This document shows positions 9,389-20,084 of a DNA stretch of 64,000 nucleotides, one piece after another. Numbering within the stretch: the stretch's first letter is position 1; each line of letters begins with the position of its first letter. This stretch comes from Zelopaecilomyces penicillatus (Eukaryota; Ascomycota; Sordariomycetes; Hypocreales; Pseudodiploosporaceae): contig VCCP01000001.1 in assembly GCA_005765155.1 (NCBI GenBank), forward strand, positions 5,766,001-5,830,000, in the 5' to 3' direction. The position numbers and the translations under genes were made by a program. The notes under the pieces were generated by a model. It was not told the origin of the DNA. It saw only the letters and a program-made list of their open reading frames with translations, and ran no database searches.

Positions 9389-10877
9389 ATGGTGAGCAGC
9401 CACGTCTGAATTGGTCGGTTCATATTGCCTAGTCGCTGACGAATCGCAGCCTTCTGCGACCGGTCAAAACTGGGAGAAATATTCGAAAAAGTTTGCCGAT
9501 GATGAGGTAGAAGAGAAGAAGATAACTCCTCTCACTGACGAGTAAGCGCAAGATCGGGTTTCTTGGCCGACCGAGCTAATCAATAGAAAGGGATATCCAA
9601 GTACTCAAAACATACGGCGCGGCACCCTATGGATCAGCCATTGCGAAGCTCGAGAAACAAATCAAGGAAAAGCAACAAAGTGTCGATGAGAAGATTGGCG
9701 TAAAGGCATGACAACCTACCGAGTGGTGACAAACGCTTTGAGCCTGTCTAATATTTAGCTATAGGAGTCCGATACAGGCCTCGCACCACCGCATCTGTGG
9801 GATGTCGCCGCCGATCGTCAACGAATGGCTGAAGAGCAACCCTTTCAAGTAGCACGATGTACCAAGATTATCGCAGACGAGAAGGGAGACGAATCCAAAA
9901 GCAAGTACGTCATTAATGTGAAGCAAATCGCCAAGTTTGTCGTCCAGCTCGGTGATCGAGTCAGCCCTACAGATATCGAAGAGGGTATGCGGGTGGGTGT
10001 GGATAGGAATAAATATCAAATCATGCTTCCGCTTCCGCCAAAGATTGACGCAAGTGTTACCATGATGACGGTAGAAGAGAAGCCAGATGTTACATACGGT
10101 GACGTGGGAGGCTGCAAGGAGCAGGTGGAGAAGCTGAGGGAAGTCGTTGAGATGCCTTTGTTATCTCCGGAGCGATTCTCCAACCTGGGCATCGATCCGC
10201 CAAAGGGTGCTCTACTCTACGGCCCTCCTGGTACCGGAAAGACGCTCTGCGCCCGAGCTGTTGCCAACCGAACGGATGCCACCTTCATTCGAGTCATCGG
10301 AAGCGAGCTAGTTCAGAAGTATGTTGGAGAGGGAGCAAGGATGGTGCGAGAGCTATTTGAGATGGCAAGAACGAAGAAAGCTTGCATCATCTTCTTCGAC
10401 GAAATCGATGCCGTCGGTGGTGCACGATTCGACGACGGTGCTGGTGGAGATAACGAAGTACAAAGAACCATGTTGGAGCTGATCACGCAGTTGGATGGCT
10501 TTAACGCGCGAGGAAACATCAAAGTCATGTTTGCCACCAACAGACCGTCAACCTTGGATCCTGCTCTGATGAGACCCGGCCGTATCGACCGAAAGATCGA
10601 GTTTTCGCTTCCAGATCTCGAGGGTCGCGCTAACATTCTGCGTATTCACGCCAAGAGCATGTCTGTGGAGCGCGATATCCGATGGGAACTCATCTCTCGT
10701 CTCTGCCCTAACGCCACAGGTGCAGAGTTAAGGAGTGTTTGCACCGAGGCTGGCATGTTTGCCATCCGAGCAAGAAGAAAGGTGGCCTCTGAAAAGGACT
10801 TTTTGAGTGCTGTGGACAAGGTCATCAAGGGTAACCTGAAGTTCAACTCAACAGCAACATACATGCAGTACAATTAA
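9389..10877 (+). CDS. RPT1: 26S proteasome regulatory ATPase subunit Rpt1 (PSMC2-like)
   Basis: This AAA+ ATPase of the 19S base unfolds ubiquitinated substrates and threads them into the 20S core. Four exons: 9389-9391 (ATG alone), 9450-9541, 9591-9705 and 9765-10877, giving 440 residues. Walker A is GPPGTGKT at residues 223-230. Walker B is IIFFDEIDA, with Asp282 and Glu283. The ISRLCPNATGAE segment and the C-terminal YMQYN match Rpt1 rather than other Rpt subunits. The third intron appears to start with GC (AAG before GCATGA). The alternative GT donor six bases earlier would delete Val-Lys from the GVKESDTGLAPP block; the corresponding residues are kept in yeast (GVK) and human (GIK). Removing the first intron joins Met to PSATGQNWEKYSKKF. 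The large last exon is certain; the small first exons are inferred. Confidence 0.95.
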
Positions 10878-11396
10878 TCTAGAACTATATACTTTGGCAT
10901 GAGTGTATGAGTAAAAGGTAAACTCTGGATGGTGGAAAGGTTCTAGATACGTCATTGATACATTTCCTCTGGCAAAGAATAGAGCTTGGCGTTGACAAAC
11001 AAAACTGCTGGTTCAGAGTGTCGCTGGATTTCAAATCTCTGGATGGTTGTGAGTTCTGTACAAAAATGCGGACTAAACATAGAAGGCTTTTTCGCATAAT
11101 AGAGTCTAGTAATTGCTCGGTGTTGTGTCTAAGAGGTCCCTATGAATACGCGAATGAAGGTAGTGAATTTAAATGTACACAACGCTATGCTACTACGCGC
11201 GAAGCCTATTCCTAAACAATATAAGTACAGCAGTTCTAAGCGGATTGTTCCACGCCTTAATCAGAATGTAATGCATCCCAACTAACAAAACATGAAGAAC
11301 CCAAGCCCGGGGATGAAATCCGTCCTGGGGGGCTAACGAAGGATAGATATGTTCATTAATCATAACCAGAAATGCGCTGTAGGTAGGTCCACAGAA
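10878..11396. other. Convergent 3' intergenic region RPT1 / Cys-rich gene
   Basis: Tail-to-tail spacer of 519 bases, with A/T-rich sequence and no supported gene. An 86-codon open frame inside it has no recognisable content. Confidence 0.5.
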
Positions 11397-12113
11397 TCAA
11401 CTCGCTTCCATCCCAGATAGACAACCCAAACAAACAATTTCCCCCTCCTCTCCTCTCTCAATGCAGCACCTGCTACAGACCACAGTACGGTGGCCGCCGG
11501 CGTCCCATCCCCTTCGTACATCTTCAGGCCTGCTTCCAAGTTGGTCCCTTCTCAGTTCACTATTGCTTTGTTGCCGCTGATGACTGTCGTCTTGGTCGTG
11601 TGGGGAATCATCGGCATCGTTCATGTGGAAAGACCGTGATAAAACCTCTTGCTCCGAGAGGATAGACGGATCTTCGTCAGCGATCCACCCTTGGCATTCT
11701 CTGATACAGACAAAACATGTGCGTTCTGCACAGCCCTGGCACTCTGCGAATGAGTCTAGATCAGATTTCTTGGTGGGCTTTCGGTGGCAGATGTGGCACG
11801 GCGTCAACAGCACGCGTATAGGCGCCTTTTGTACAGCATTTAGCTGTTCCAGGTTTGGCTTTTGCTGTAATACTCGCCGTCGGTGTGCAGGAGGCATGCC
11901 ATCGTGAACGTGGAACTCGTCGTCGATGGTTCTTGCTCGTTTGGATAAGGGTAGGACCTTTCGGGATTGCATTGTCTCTTGGGATTGGTTCATGAAGTAC
12001 AGTGCCGGTTGCTTCTCTGATCCGTATAGCATAAACACGTCGCTCTCTTCGGCTTCCCACCTGCGCTTCCGTGCTTCTTCCTGTACATCATCGCCAACAT
12101 AGGGCATTGTCAA
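11397..12113 (-). CDS. Unknown 238-aa Cys-rich protein, possible RING/PHD-like zinc finger
   Basis: This is a single exon of 238 residues that I do not recognise. The first 100 residues are polar and basic (KRRWEAEESDVFMLYGSEKQ). The second half carries ordered Cys/His pairs: CHICH near residue 107, then CQGC, CFVC and C, and after an acidic, Gln-rich linker of about 70 residues CSRCC and CLGC close to the C-terminus. The spacing resembles a cross-brace zinc module (RING or PHD type) split by a long loop, ending ERGEEGEIVCLGCLSG. Zinc binding is inferred from the Cys pattern; no known enzymatic residue is visible. The start at 12113 is the first ATG of the frame; a second Met lies two codons later. 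Confidence 0.75.
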   Translation of the reverse strand: MTMPYVGDDVQEEARKRRWEAEESDVFMLYGSEKQPALYFMNQSQETMQSRKVLPLSKRARTIDDEFHVHDGMPPAHRRRVLQQKPNLEQLNAVQKAPIRVLLTPCHICHRKPTKKSDLDSFAECQGCAERTCFVCIRECQGWIADEDPSILSEQEVLSRSFHMNDADDSPHDQDDSHQRQQSNSELRRDQLGSRPEDVRRGWDAGGHRTVVCSRCCIERGEEGEIVCLGCLSGMEAS

Positions 12114-13133
12114 ACTATGGGAGAAAGCAGGGCCTACGCAAGGCGGTGGTGATTATACGCGGTCGCTCCGTGCGGAGATGGTTTCGCTGACGGCCTAGGA
12201 GGCAAGGGGGCAGGGAGCGGAGAGTTTGTCTAGCCAAAAAGGGTCGTTGCTAGAGATGAGATTCGGCAAGTTGCACAACCCCAGCGTTGGGACGCAGGTG
12301 GTCGATGGCAAGAAGCCTGCTTGGTGGAGAGTGGATTGACGTCTCTGGCTGGCTCGCCGTTATCTTATCCAGTATGCATACATGGGGTGATGTACTCATT
12401 AATTAACGAGCTTTCGACCCTTTGTCATCCAGGCTGAGTGATGCTGGAAGTGATCCACTCATTGCGGGTCGCCCCAGCGCATTGAAGCTTAGGTGGGCGG
12501 GCTGTTAGGCAGCCAAAGCCAGGCCCTGGAGCGCTGAAGTGTTGTTTGCTTTCTTGCCGAGTGAGGTATCAGATTTCGTGCGCAGTGCTTCTAAGCGTCC
12601 AAGTAATAGCGTTAGGCTTCACTACATTCTAGGGCGTCAACGCCTACGACAGTGTAGAAAATAAGAATCCAAATTTTACGAGAGACACCAGCAAAACAAA
12701 GCAGCCAAAGCCATGCAACGGGGAGGATTAGTCTTTAAGTTTCTGTATCAGAGATGAGAACAACACATAGACTTACAAATGCACTGAAGTATTGACGTCC
12801 CTACCGTCTGTAGACAGCCTGGCCCCATCGTGTACTAATCCGGCAAGTCAGTTAACATATAGCATGTCACTTGGGGTTAAAAGACTCTGGTGACAAAACA
12901 AGTTTTGTGAGTGAATCTCGCCGAGTCTGTTAAAGTGATGGGCTAGTTTCCGTTTTGTTAACGACAAAAGTAAGGTATTGATCAGTTTGTGATTTTACAC
13001 TCTAACATCCACCTCCCATTTTCACCTTGCACCCCAGGAAAATAAAATCCATCCATTCTACCCGCCTCCACCAACAAATGAGCTGCTCTAGGGGGCGACT
13101 AGTATACACACGAGGCATCACTTCACGGCCTCT
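12114..13133. other. Intergenic region between the Cys-rich gene and CYT1
   Basis: This 1.0 kb holds the promoter of the Cys-rich gene and the 3' end of CYT1, both on the minus strand. No coding frame of any quality and no RNA gene were seen. Confidence 0.5.
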
Positions 13134-14440
13134 TTAGCGGCGGACCTTGGTCTCCGCAGGAGGATCATAGCTGAGCTTCCTGGATTTCAACCATGCCCAC
13201 TTGTATCGCTTGACCCAAACACTTGCAGCCCACAGAGCTGATGTGGCAACCAAAACCTTCATTCCCATCTTCTTGCGGTCGTCCATCTCAGGCTCAGCAG
13301 CCCAGTTAAGGAATTCGACAACATCCTTAGCCATCTGAGAAGTTGACGCCGGGGTGCCATCCTCGTACTCAACGAGATCTTCGTAGAGAACGCGAGCCAT
13401 GCCAATGCCAGTGCCGGGGAAGTAAGGGTTGAAGTTCATGCCAGGGGCCACCTGCACACCAGCCGGGGTTTCCTCAGGATAACCAGTCAACAAGCTGAAA
13501 ACATAATCGCAGCCACCGTGGCGGGCCTTGGTAATCAAGCTCAGATCAGGGGGGAGAGCACCATTGTTGGCAGCGCGGGCGGCTTCGTCGTTCTTGTAAG
13601 GGGCGGGCATATAGTCGGCAAGTTTTCCGGGTCGCATGTGAATTTCACCCTCGTCATCGGGCTCGCCAGGGTACTCGTTCTCTTCGGCCAAAGCTTTGGC
13701 CTCGTCGACAGTCAAAACGCTACCAACAAGAGTTCGGTAAGGGACTCGGCTGAGGGAGTGGCAGCTTGCACAGACTTCGCGGTAAACCTGGAATCCTCGA
13801 CGGAGCCTAAAGTTAAGTGTGCGTGAGTGCCTGTCGTTTCCACCGACAAATCTGAGTCAACTTACGCCTGGTGGTCGAAAGTCTTCAGCCACTGCTCGTG
13901 AACCCAAGGATATTTGGTGGGATGCAAACTGCAATGCGTTATTAGCGATGCGGTCTTGAAATAGTATGGTAAACTGATGTGGCAGATTTATGCCGCATCG
14001 AGACGGATCCGGCTATGCCTGTTTGCATGTCCCGTGAATTGAATCAACACGTACCCCTCCTCAGCAGGCGACCCGGCATGTGCAACAGGACCGTAGAGAT
14101 GATAGTACCAGGCCATAGAGCCGACAGCGAGAGTGGTTGAAGCAACAGCCGCGATGTTCACTCCCGCAGCGGAAGCTTCACCAGCAGCACCTGAGCTTGT
14201 CGAAGCCGCACGCTAGATTAAAACCGTTGTCAGCGCCGATACTCATTAGATCTCGTATAGTTTTATGATGCAATTGATATATTGTCGACCTGCTGGCATG
14301 GGAAACGTTGTTCCCTCGGCAATCCGGCAACGATATGGGTGACGGGGTACGGTGTGGTGCCATACCTTCGAGACATTGACAGCGCCATTTCGAAGCCCAT
14401 TGAGGGTGCGCGTTGAGCGCAAGCAGGATCTTGCCAACAT
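13134..14440 (-). CDS. CYT1: Cytochrome c1, heme subunit of respiratory complex III
   Basis: It transfers electrons from the Rieske protein to cytochrome c at the outer face of the mitochondrial inner membrane. Four exons: 14366-14440, 14055-14212, 13866-13928 and 13134-13806, giving 322 residues. The N-terminus (MLARSCLRSTRTLNGLRNGA) is an Arg/Ser-rich mitochondrial presequence, followed by a hydrophobic sorting segment (VASTTLAVGSMAWYYHLYG). The heme-binding CASCH is at residues 111-115. The conserved RLR-like and TLVGS region, the PPDLSLITKARHGG block and the GTPAS motif follow. One C-terminal membrane helix (VLVATSALWAASVWVKRY) carries the basic tail. Length is standard. The heme motif lies right after the third intron. 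The gene is divergent from RNA1. Confidence 0.97.
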
Positions 14441-14875
14441 GATTGGCAGCTTTGATCGTAGCCGCAGGAGAAGCCGCAATCAGGAAGTGACGACGATGGG
14501 GGTCGGTCTCGGGAACGAACGTCGAAAGGGCTCAGCAGGAGAAGACATTGGCGCCAGAGAAAATCCAGCGTTCCGAAATGGGCCGACGCTGATTGGCTTA
14601 GGTCACGTGCTGCTCATTACATGACGATTTCATGGGGATATCTTGAACCGCCAGCCGGCGAAAAAGCTAGACAGCTGGCGGCAGCTGGCACACATATATA
14701 GCCCCCCCTGCCCCTGGCAAGTCTTGCATCTGCCCCGCCCCCACCATAAACATCATTGCAACACATTATTCTTTTGCTGCTACTGCTACTGCTACTGATT
14801 CGCTCTGGATAGTCATCGGCCGCTTGACCGCACTTCGCTTTCTTCCTCTATATATAAGTTTCATTTCTCTAGATA
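14441..14875. promoter_or_regulatory. Bidirectional promoter region CYT1 / RNA1
   Basis: These 435 bases lie between two divergent start codons. They contain TATATA at 14695-14700, preceded by two copies of CAGCTGGC (14672-14679 and 14682-14689), each including an E-box-like CAGCTG. A C-rich patch and a CTGCTA-type short repeat (about 14775-14800) lie in the RNA1 leader. Confidence 0.6.
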
Positions 14876-16234
14876 ATGGCTGACAACAACAAGAAAATCT
14901 TTTCCCTCGAGGGAAAAGGTTTGAAGCTTGACACGGCTGCTGATCTTGAGCCTCACATTGCGCAACTCCGTGCCCACGACGATGTGGAGGAGGTGAGGCT
15001 GTTGGGAAACACTCTGGGTGTCGGAGCATGCAAGCTGCTTGGTGAAGTCCTTGCTACAAAGAAAAGTCTCAAGGTATAACTATCCTTTTATAAAATAATT
15101 TCCTTTTACTCAGCTCTTATTCTTTGTTACTAACATGCTTGATGTCATTAGGTTGCCAACCTAGCAGATATCTTCACTGGGCGACTCCTGAGCGAGATTC
15201 CTGATGCCATCTCCTCCCTCCTCAGATCCATTCTGAACCTTCCAAACCTCACTACCATTAATCTCAACGACAATGCTTTTGGCCTCAACACACAGGCACC
15301 TCTGGTGGAATTCCTTGCTGCCCACATTCCCTTGCAACATCTCTACCTGAACAACAACGGTCTTGGGCCACATGCCGGAATTCTGGTCGCAAATGCGCTT
15401 TCGGAGCTCCATGCCAAAAAGGAAGCCGCCCGAAAGGAAGCCGCCCGAAAGGAAGGCCAGCAGGTTCCCGACCTGGAGACTGTCATCTGTGGACGTAACA
15501 GACTTGAGAACGGCAGTATGACGGCATGGGCAAAAGCATTTAGCTTGCATAACAAAATCAAGGAAATCAAGATGGTGCAGAATGGAATCCGACAGGAGGG
15601 TATCTCTCATCTCATCAGCGAAGGACTTAACCACACTCTGGAATTGAGGGTTCTCGATCTCCAAGACAACACCTTTACGCTTATGGGTGCCAAGGCTCTT
15701 GCAAAGGTGGTGCCATCATGGACGTTGCTGCGAGAGCTTGGCGTTGGCGATTCTCTTCTCGGTGCAAAGGGTGGCGTGCTAGTTGCCAATGCTCTTTCAA
15801 AGGGGAATAACCAGAAACTCGAAATTCTGCGCTTGCAGTACAACGACATCAAGGCACCTGGAGTCAAGGCCTTTTCAGTTGCCACAAAAGATGCCTTGCC
15901 AGCCTTGAGGCGAATCGAGCTGAATGGTAATAAATTCACCGAGGATGATGAAGCAATTGTAGTGCTTCAGGAGCTCCTCGAGCAACGTAAAGAAGAGCTT
16001 GGTGGCGACGTGGTGACTGAGGATGATTGGGGCGTCGATAGCCTCAGTGACTTGGAGGAAGAGGACAGTGACGACGAGGAGGAGGAGGAAGATGAGGAGG
16101 AGGATATTGAGCCAGAGGAGAGAGCTGAGAAGCTCGATAAGGAGGCTGAAGAGGCTCAGGAAGCTCCTACTGTGCAGCTTAAGGACAAGGAGGTTGACAG
16201 CTTGGCCAAGCGACTGGAGAAGACCGAGATTTAA
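14876..16234 (+). CDS. RNA1: Ran GTPase-activating protein (RanGAP)
   Basis: It stimulates GTP hydrolysis by Ran in the cytoplasm and so sets the gradient that drives nuclear transport. Two exons: 14876-15073 and 15152-16234, with a 78-base GT-AG intron, giving 426 residues. The protein is built of leucine-rich repeats (LETVICGRNRLENGSMTAWA; LRVLDLQDNTFTLMGAKALA; LEILRLQYNDIKAPGVKAF). The conserved GRNRLENGS loop is typical of RanGAP. The last 80 residues start with a run of Asp/Glu (DSDDEEEEEDEEEDIEPEE), the known acidic tail of yeast-type RanGAPs. A small internal duplication, AARKEAARKE, enlarges one loop near residue 120. No SUMO-targeting domain is present, as expected for fungi. Divergent from cytochrome c1. 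Confidence 0.96.
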
Positions 16235-17209
16235 CTGCCATAGAGGCTACACTTAGATGATACACATGATCTTTCTCGCCGATAGGGACCATCTAATACA
16301 CATTGATACCCCTGTTAGAGTTTTATCACAAGACTTGGGGGGGGGGGGGGGGTTTAACGCAGTATCAGCTAGAACTATTGACGTCAGTCTAGTCAAATAA
16401 AAGTGAAGCCGGACAACCCATTTAACACCCCTAGGTATGGAGTCCTGCTGTGCACAAGTGAAGTCCGATTGAGGTCATTTCTAAAAAAGAAATTGGCTGC
16501 TAGAACCATCACCATACACAAACTACAATTCAGTCGCATCTAACGTTTACTTGAATGCCAGAAATTAATGGAACTGTTACTAGATATCTATGTGCCTGAC
16601 CAGTGGAAGAATCTTCTAGGAATGTAGTGATACAGAGCTGAATTAAAAATAAATGTGAATTGTATTCTTACTGTCTAGGGACAACCTGGGATAAGATAGT
16701 CTAGGAAACATGGTCCCGAGTCGGGCACATGAAGCTCCAAATAAGGGTTGGCATGGAGAGGACAAGTAGGCAAGGGGTAAGAGTTGGCATAAAAGGGTCA
16801 ACATACCTTTCTATTTTTGAAGTCAAGAGTCAAACCCAGGCCTCTCTGTAGAACAAACTATCAGCATTCACTGGAAGATGTACCATAAATAAAAAAGAAA
16901 GACGGGGAGGGATGAGTAGTATAAGAAACAAGCAACGATGGGTATGTCCTCAGCGCCAACCACACAAATTAAGCCCCTTATCCCCAAGTACATGATATTA
17001 AAACCCGATATTCCTTTCTGGTATAGTGCCATGCTTCTAAAAACAAGACGAAGTCAATCTCTGTTCATTCTTGAGCTCGTGCAAAATCATTCTCCATCAT
17101 AATAAAAAATTCCTCCAACTAGTCTAACACGCCATGTATCTGTGTTGCAGCCTATAACCGCTGACCGGACAAGGCGATGTATGTATTTGAGTGCGTGTCT
17201 TGGGTCAGA
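16235..17209. other. Convergent 3' intergenic region with G16 tract
   Basis: Tail-to-tail spacer between RNA1 and the 266-residue gene. It carries a run of 16 G at 16337-16352 just downstream of RNA1. The rest is A/T-rich with no supported gene. Confidence 0.55.
16337..16352. repeat. G16 homopolymer
   Basis: Sixteen consecutive G about 100 bases after the RNA1 stop codon. Such runs are prone to length change and sequencing error. Confidence 0.85.
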
Positions 17210-18010
17210 TTACATGACATCCATGCCATCCACTTCCTCACTTCCGCGGAACCGTTCATAGGCCCCATATTGGGTGGCCATATCCATCATCTGTTGCTGT
17301 CGAGCGTAGTCGGCCCCCATGTAAACTGGATCTGTTCGAGGGGTGTAGCTTGGGCCACCGACAGCTGTGCCAAAGTGGCTATAAGCGTCTTTTGGTCGGG
17401 ATTGCTCTTCACGCTCTCGTCTCATAAGCTCTTCGTATCCGGACAGCATGTAAGGCTCACTCTCTGGTGCGCTTTGTTGAGCCCATCGGCTGTCTGCGGT
17501 TTGGACAGGTGTGCCATCAAGGCTCATGACCTGGTTGTTTTGTTGTCTCTCATACCGTATCTGGGCAAGATGCTCTTCCTGTTCGACTGTGGTACTGCTC
17601 CAAGCAAGGGCAGGTATCTCCCCACCTCTGTTGGGTGGACAAATGCTCCACAACTCAATCAACCTCCTCTTCTGCACAACCTCGGCGATCCGGAACAGTT
17701 GCAGCTGGGATGGTGTCAGGGTAGCCGGATCAACACCATGGTTTCGCAGAATAACTTCGGACGACATCGCGTCGCTCTGGGGTGGTTCTGATGACGTTCT
17801 CTGAGTTTGCTCTGGCTGTGGCCTTACAATATGCGCTGAATGATGGTAGTGTTGCGAGATGGAGTAGACAGGTGTTGTGTAAGCCGGCTCGGCGACTGGC
17901 TCAGGCTGTGACATCTCCTTTGGCACAGCAGCAGGGTTGAAGGTCATATTGCGCGAGAAGAGCGCTGCGAGGTCATCATGAACCTGCATATTGGCTTGGA
18001 TTGAAACCAT
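17210..18010 (-). CDS. Unknown 266-aa Gln/Pro/Tyr-rich fungal protein
   Basis: This is one coding exon of 266 residues. I do not recognise the family. The N-terminal third is proline-rich and His-rich (SISQHYHHSAHIVRPQPEQT). The centre holds the only clearly ordered element, a helix-forming segment around residues 88-125 (DPATLTPSQLQLFRIAEVVQ, then KRRLIELWSICPP). The C-terminal half is low-complexity with many Gln, Tyr, Arg and Met (ARQQQMMDMATQYGAYERF). No signal peptide, membrane helix or metal site is visible. A probable leader intron ends at TTCTAG three bases before the start codon; its donor, GTGAATAG, is about 60 bases upstream, but this is inferred only from splice-like sequence. The composition suggests a nuclear or RNA-associated adaptor; this is a guess. 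Confidence 0.75.
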   Translation of the reverse strand: MVSIQANMQVHDDLAALFSRNMTFNPAAVPKEMSQPEPVAEPAYTTPVYSISQHYHHSAHIVRPQPEQTQRTSSEPPQSDAMSSEVILRNHGVDPATLTPSQLQLFRIAEVVQKRRLIELWSICPPNRGGEIPALAWSSTTVEQEEHLAQIRYERQQNNQVMSLDGTPVQTADSRWAQQSAPESEPYMLSGYEELMRREREEQSRPKDAYSHFGTAVGGPSYTPRTDPVYMGADYARQQQMMDMATQYGAYERFRGSEEVDGMDVM

Positions 18011-20084
18011 GATCTAGAACAGCAGTCAGTCTCAGATGTATCGATACGTCAAAGATGGGTGCACTATTCACATGTAACGAAGGTTGCTGCTACTACTGGC
18101 GGCGGCTCGACTTGGTGGACTCGTCTTGGAGGGGTATTTGCAACTTTAAAAAGAAACAATCCAATGATTTCGAAGACAGAATGCAGATAATCTGATGCGA
18201 GATCTGCTTGGGCGAGGCGTCCGGGTCACCTGGACCTTTTAGAGAATCAGGTTTGGTTGGGTAGCAAGAGGACAAGGGGTGATTGGGCGGCGTGAGTCTC
18301 GGCCGAAGACGGATGGCAGGTAAATAACTCGGTCTATTGGGCTACACTATTTTTTTTTATGTCAAGACGGAAGTGATAATATGAAATGCAGGAGTGGGAG
18401 GACAATGCAGATTGAATCAGAGGATATGGCAAACAGAGTCTGGACGTTCGCTCTCCGTATCGCAATGTCTCAAAAGGCTGCCTGGGCCGCTGAGCCAGCG
18501 AGGGGCGGTGGGCAGGCAGGGCAAGAAGGAGCAAATGTTGGGCTGGAGCGCCGATGTCAGGGTTACGGGCTTGCAGGTGCAGCGGGGAGCCACCACAGCG
18601 CAGGCGCCTAATAACGGGTACTGAGTAACTGAACTGTTGGTTCTAGTGGACCTGGGGCGCAAATATCGGTGTGCAACTGGTTTCGACGTTCAAAATGCGT
18701 GTTTGAAAACATAGAGATAGGGTTTAACGGGCAGAGTAATCAGGGTTTGAGTGGTGTCAAACTCGTTGGGGAAGCCTTTCAGGTAACAATAATGGAGGGG
18801 CTCTCTTAAATATGCATCATCCTACATCTTTGGGATTGGAGGGGCAGAGACAAGTCATGAGGCAAGCAGTTCGTGGCTGTGACGCAAGACACCTTCGACT
18901 ACTTAAGTCTACTTGCTCCGGGACGGCGTCACGGGGCCATTTCTACCTCTTAGTCAGTTAGTTACCTTTGATACCTTTCCTACTAATTAATTGTCTCTAA
19001 TGCGGGATATAAGGCATTAATCCAACGTGTTCGCTGTCTGTTACGCCGTAGTCACTCCGTACTAGTTTGTTAGTTCCTTCTCACGGCTCCGTCATGGAGC
19101 GTGAACCCCAGGGGTCGTCGGTCAAGTACAGACATGTACCGGTAGGTGTGATCGGTAAGGAGCTGGCTACTAGGTAGATGCAATTTGTGTATGAGTATTG
19201 TACCTGCCTGATCATCTTGTGAACTGATGACACATTAACAGAAACAGTAAGGGTCATGGACTCGACGAAGTACTTGGGTCGGGCAACTCAGGGTTCTGTC
19301 TCTACGTATTTCTCAAACCCCAACATGTTGGCGCTGTGTCCCCACGAAACGAGATGAGCACTGAAGTTAACCAAACGGAGTAAATTGTCAAGTAGTACCT
19401 GCTACAACTAGTTAAAAACCGGCTTGGGGCCGATATCCCCCTCATGTCATCACCATTAGCTCTTACACAGAAGCTGATCGTGTAACACTTATTAGTAACA
19501 TTCAACATCAAATTCGTTTTTATATCGCTTCAGGGTATCTCCATGGCTCATCAACATTGAGACTGTGGGGAGATAGATAAATGAATAAATGTGCAGGCTC
19601 ATTCAAGGAGTAGCATAGTCACGAACCAACGGATAGAAAACATGTTGCGATGAAACACGCCATCGTTAAGTAGATCCACGGTATCTTATCCTGAAACCGT
19701 GGAGCAAACGTGAGTTTGCCATACATCCGTCGATTGGGCTTGAATGAGGTCAGCTGCAGGCTCAAGCCACTCCCGGACACAAGCCACACCATTGACAGGA
19801 GCTGTTCATCTGGCCTCTTGTTCTAGCCACACCATTCCACCAGCCACATGTGGCCCCTCCCTCTTTACACCTCAGGCACGTGTGCCTCTAGCCTCACAGC
19901 GACCAAGGCACTACGCAGCTCTCGGGTTGCCTGGTGGTGCAGCTGGAGCTTCAAGCCAAAGCCCACTGAAGAGAACCCCCAACCTAGACCTCCATCTCCG
20001 GACCTCTCTTAACGCATCACTCCTCCTCTCGACCCGGCAGCTCCCACACATTTACAGGAACCTGCCCAGTGGCCAGAGGCAATC
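18011..20084. other. Divergent intergenic region, 266-aa gene / PRE10
   Basis: These 2.1 kb separate divergent genes. The right end (19,740-20,084) is C-rich and is probably the PRE10 leader. It contains a 12-base direct repeat AGCCACACCATT (19782-19793 and 19825-19836) and a 128-codon frame starting at 19744 that overlaps the PRE10 start. No other gene or RNA was found. Confidence 0.5.

Noticed and set aside
15161..15664. 167-codon open frame on the minus strand
   Set aside because: It is antisense to the RNA1 leucine-rich repeats and has no family content; it is a shadow of a well-supported gene.
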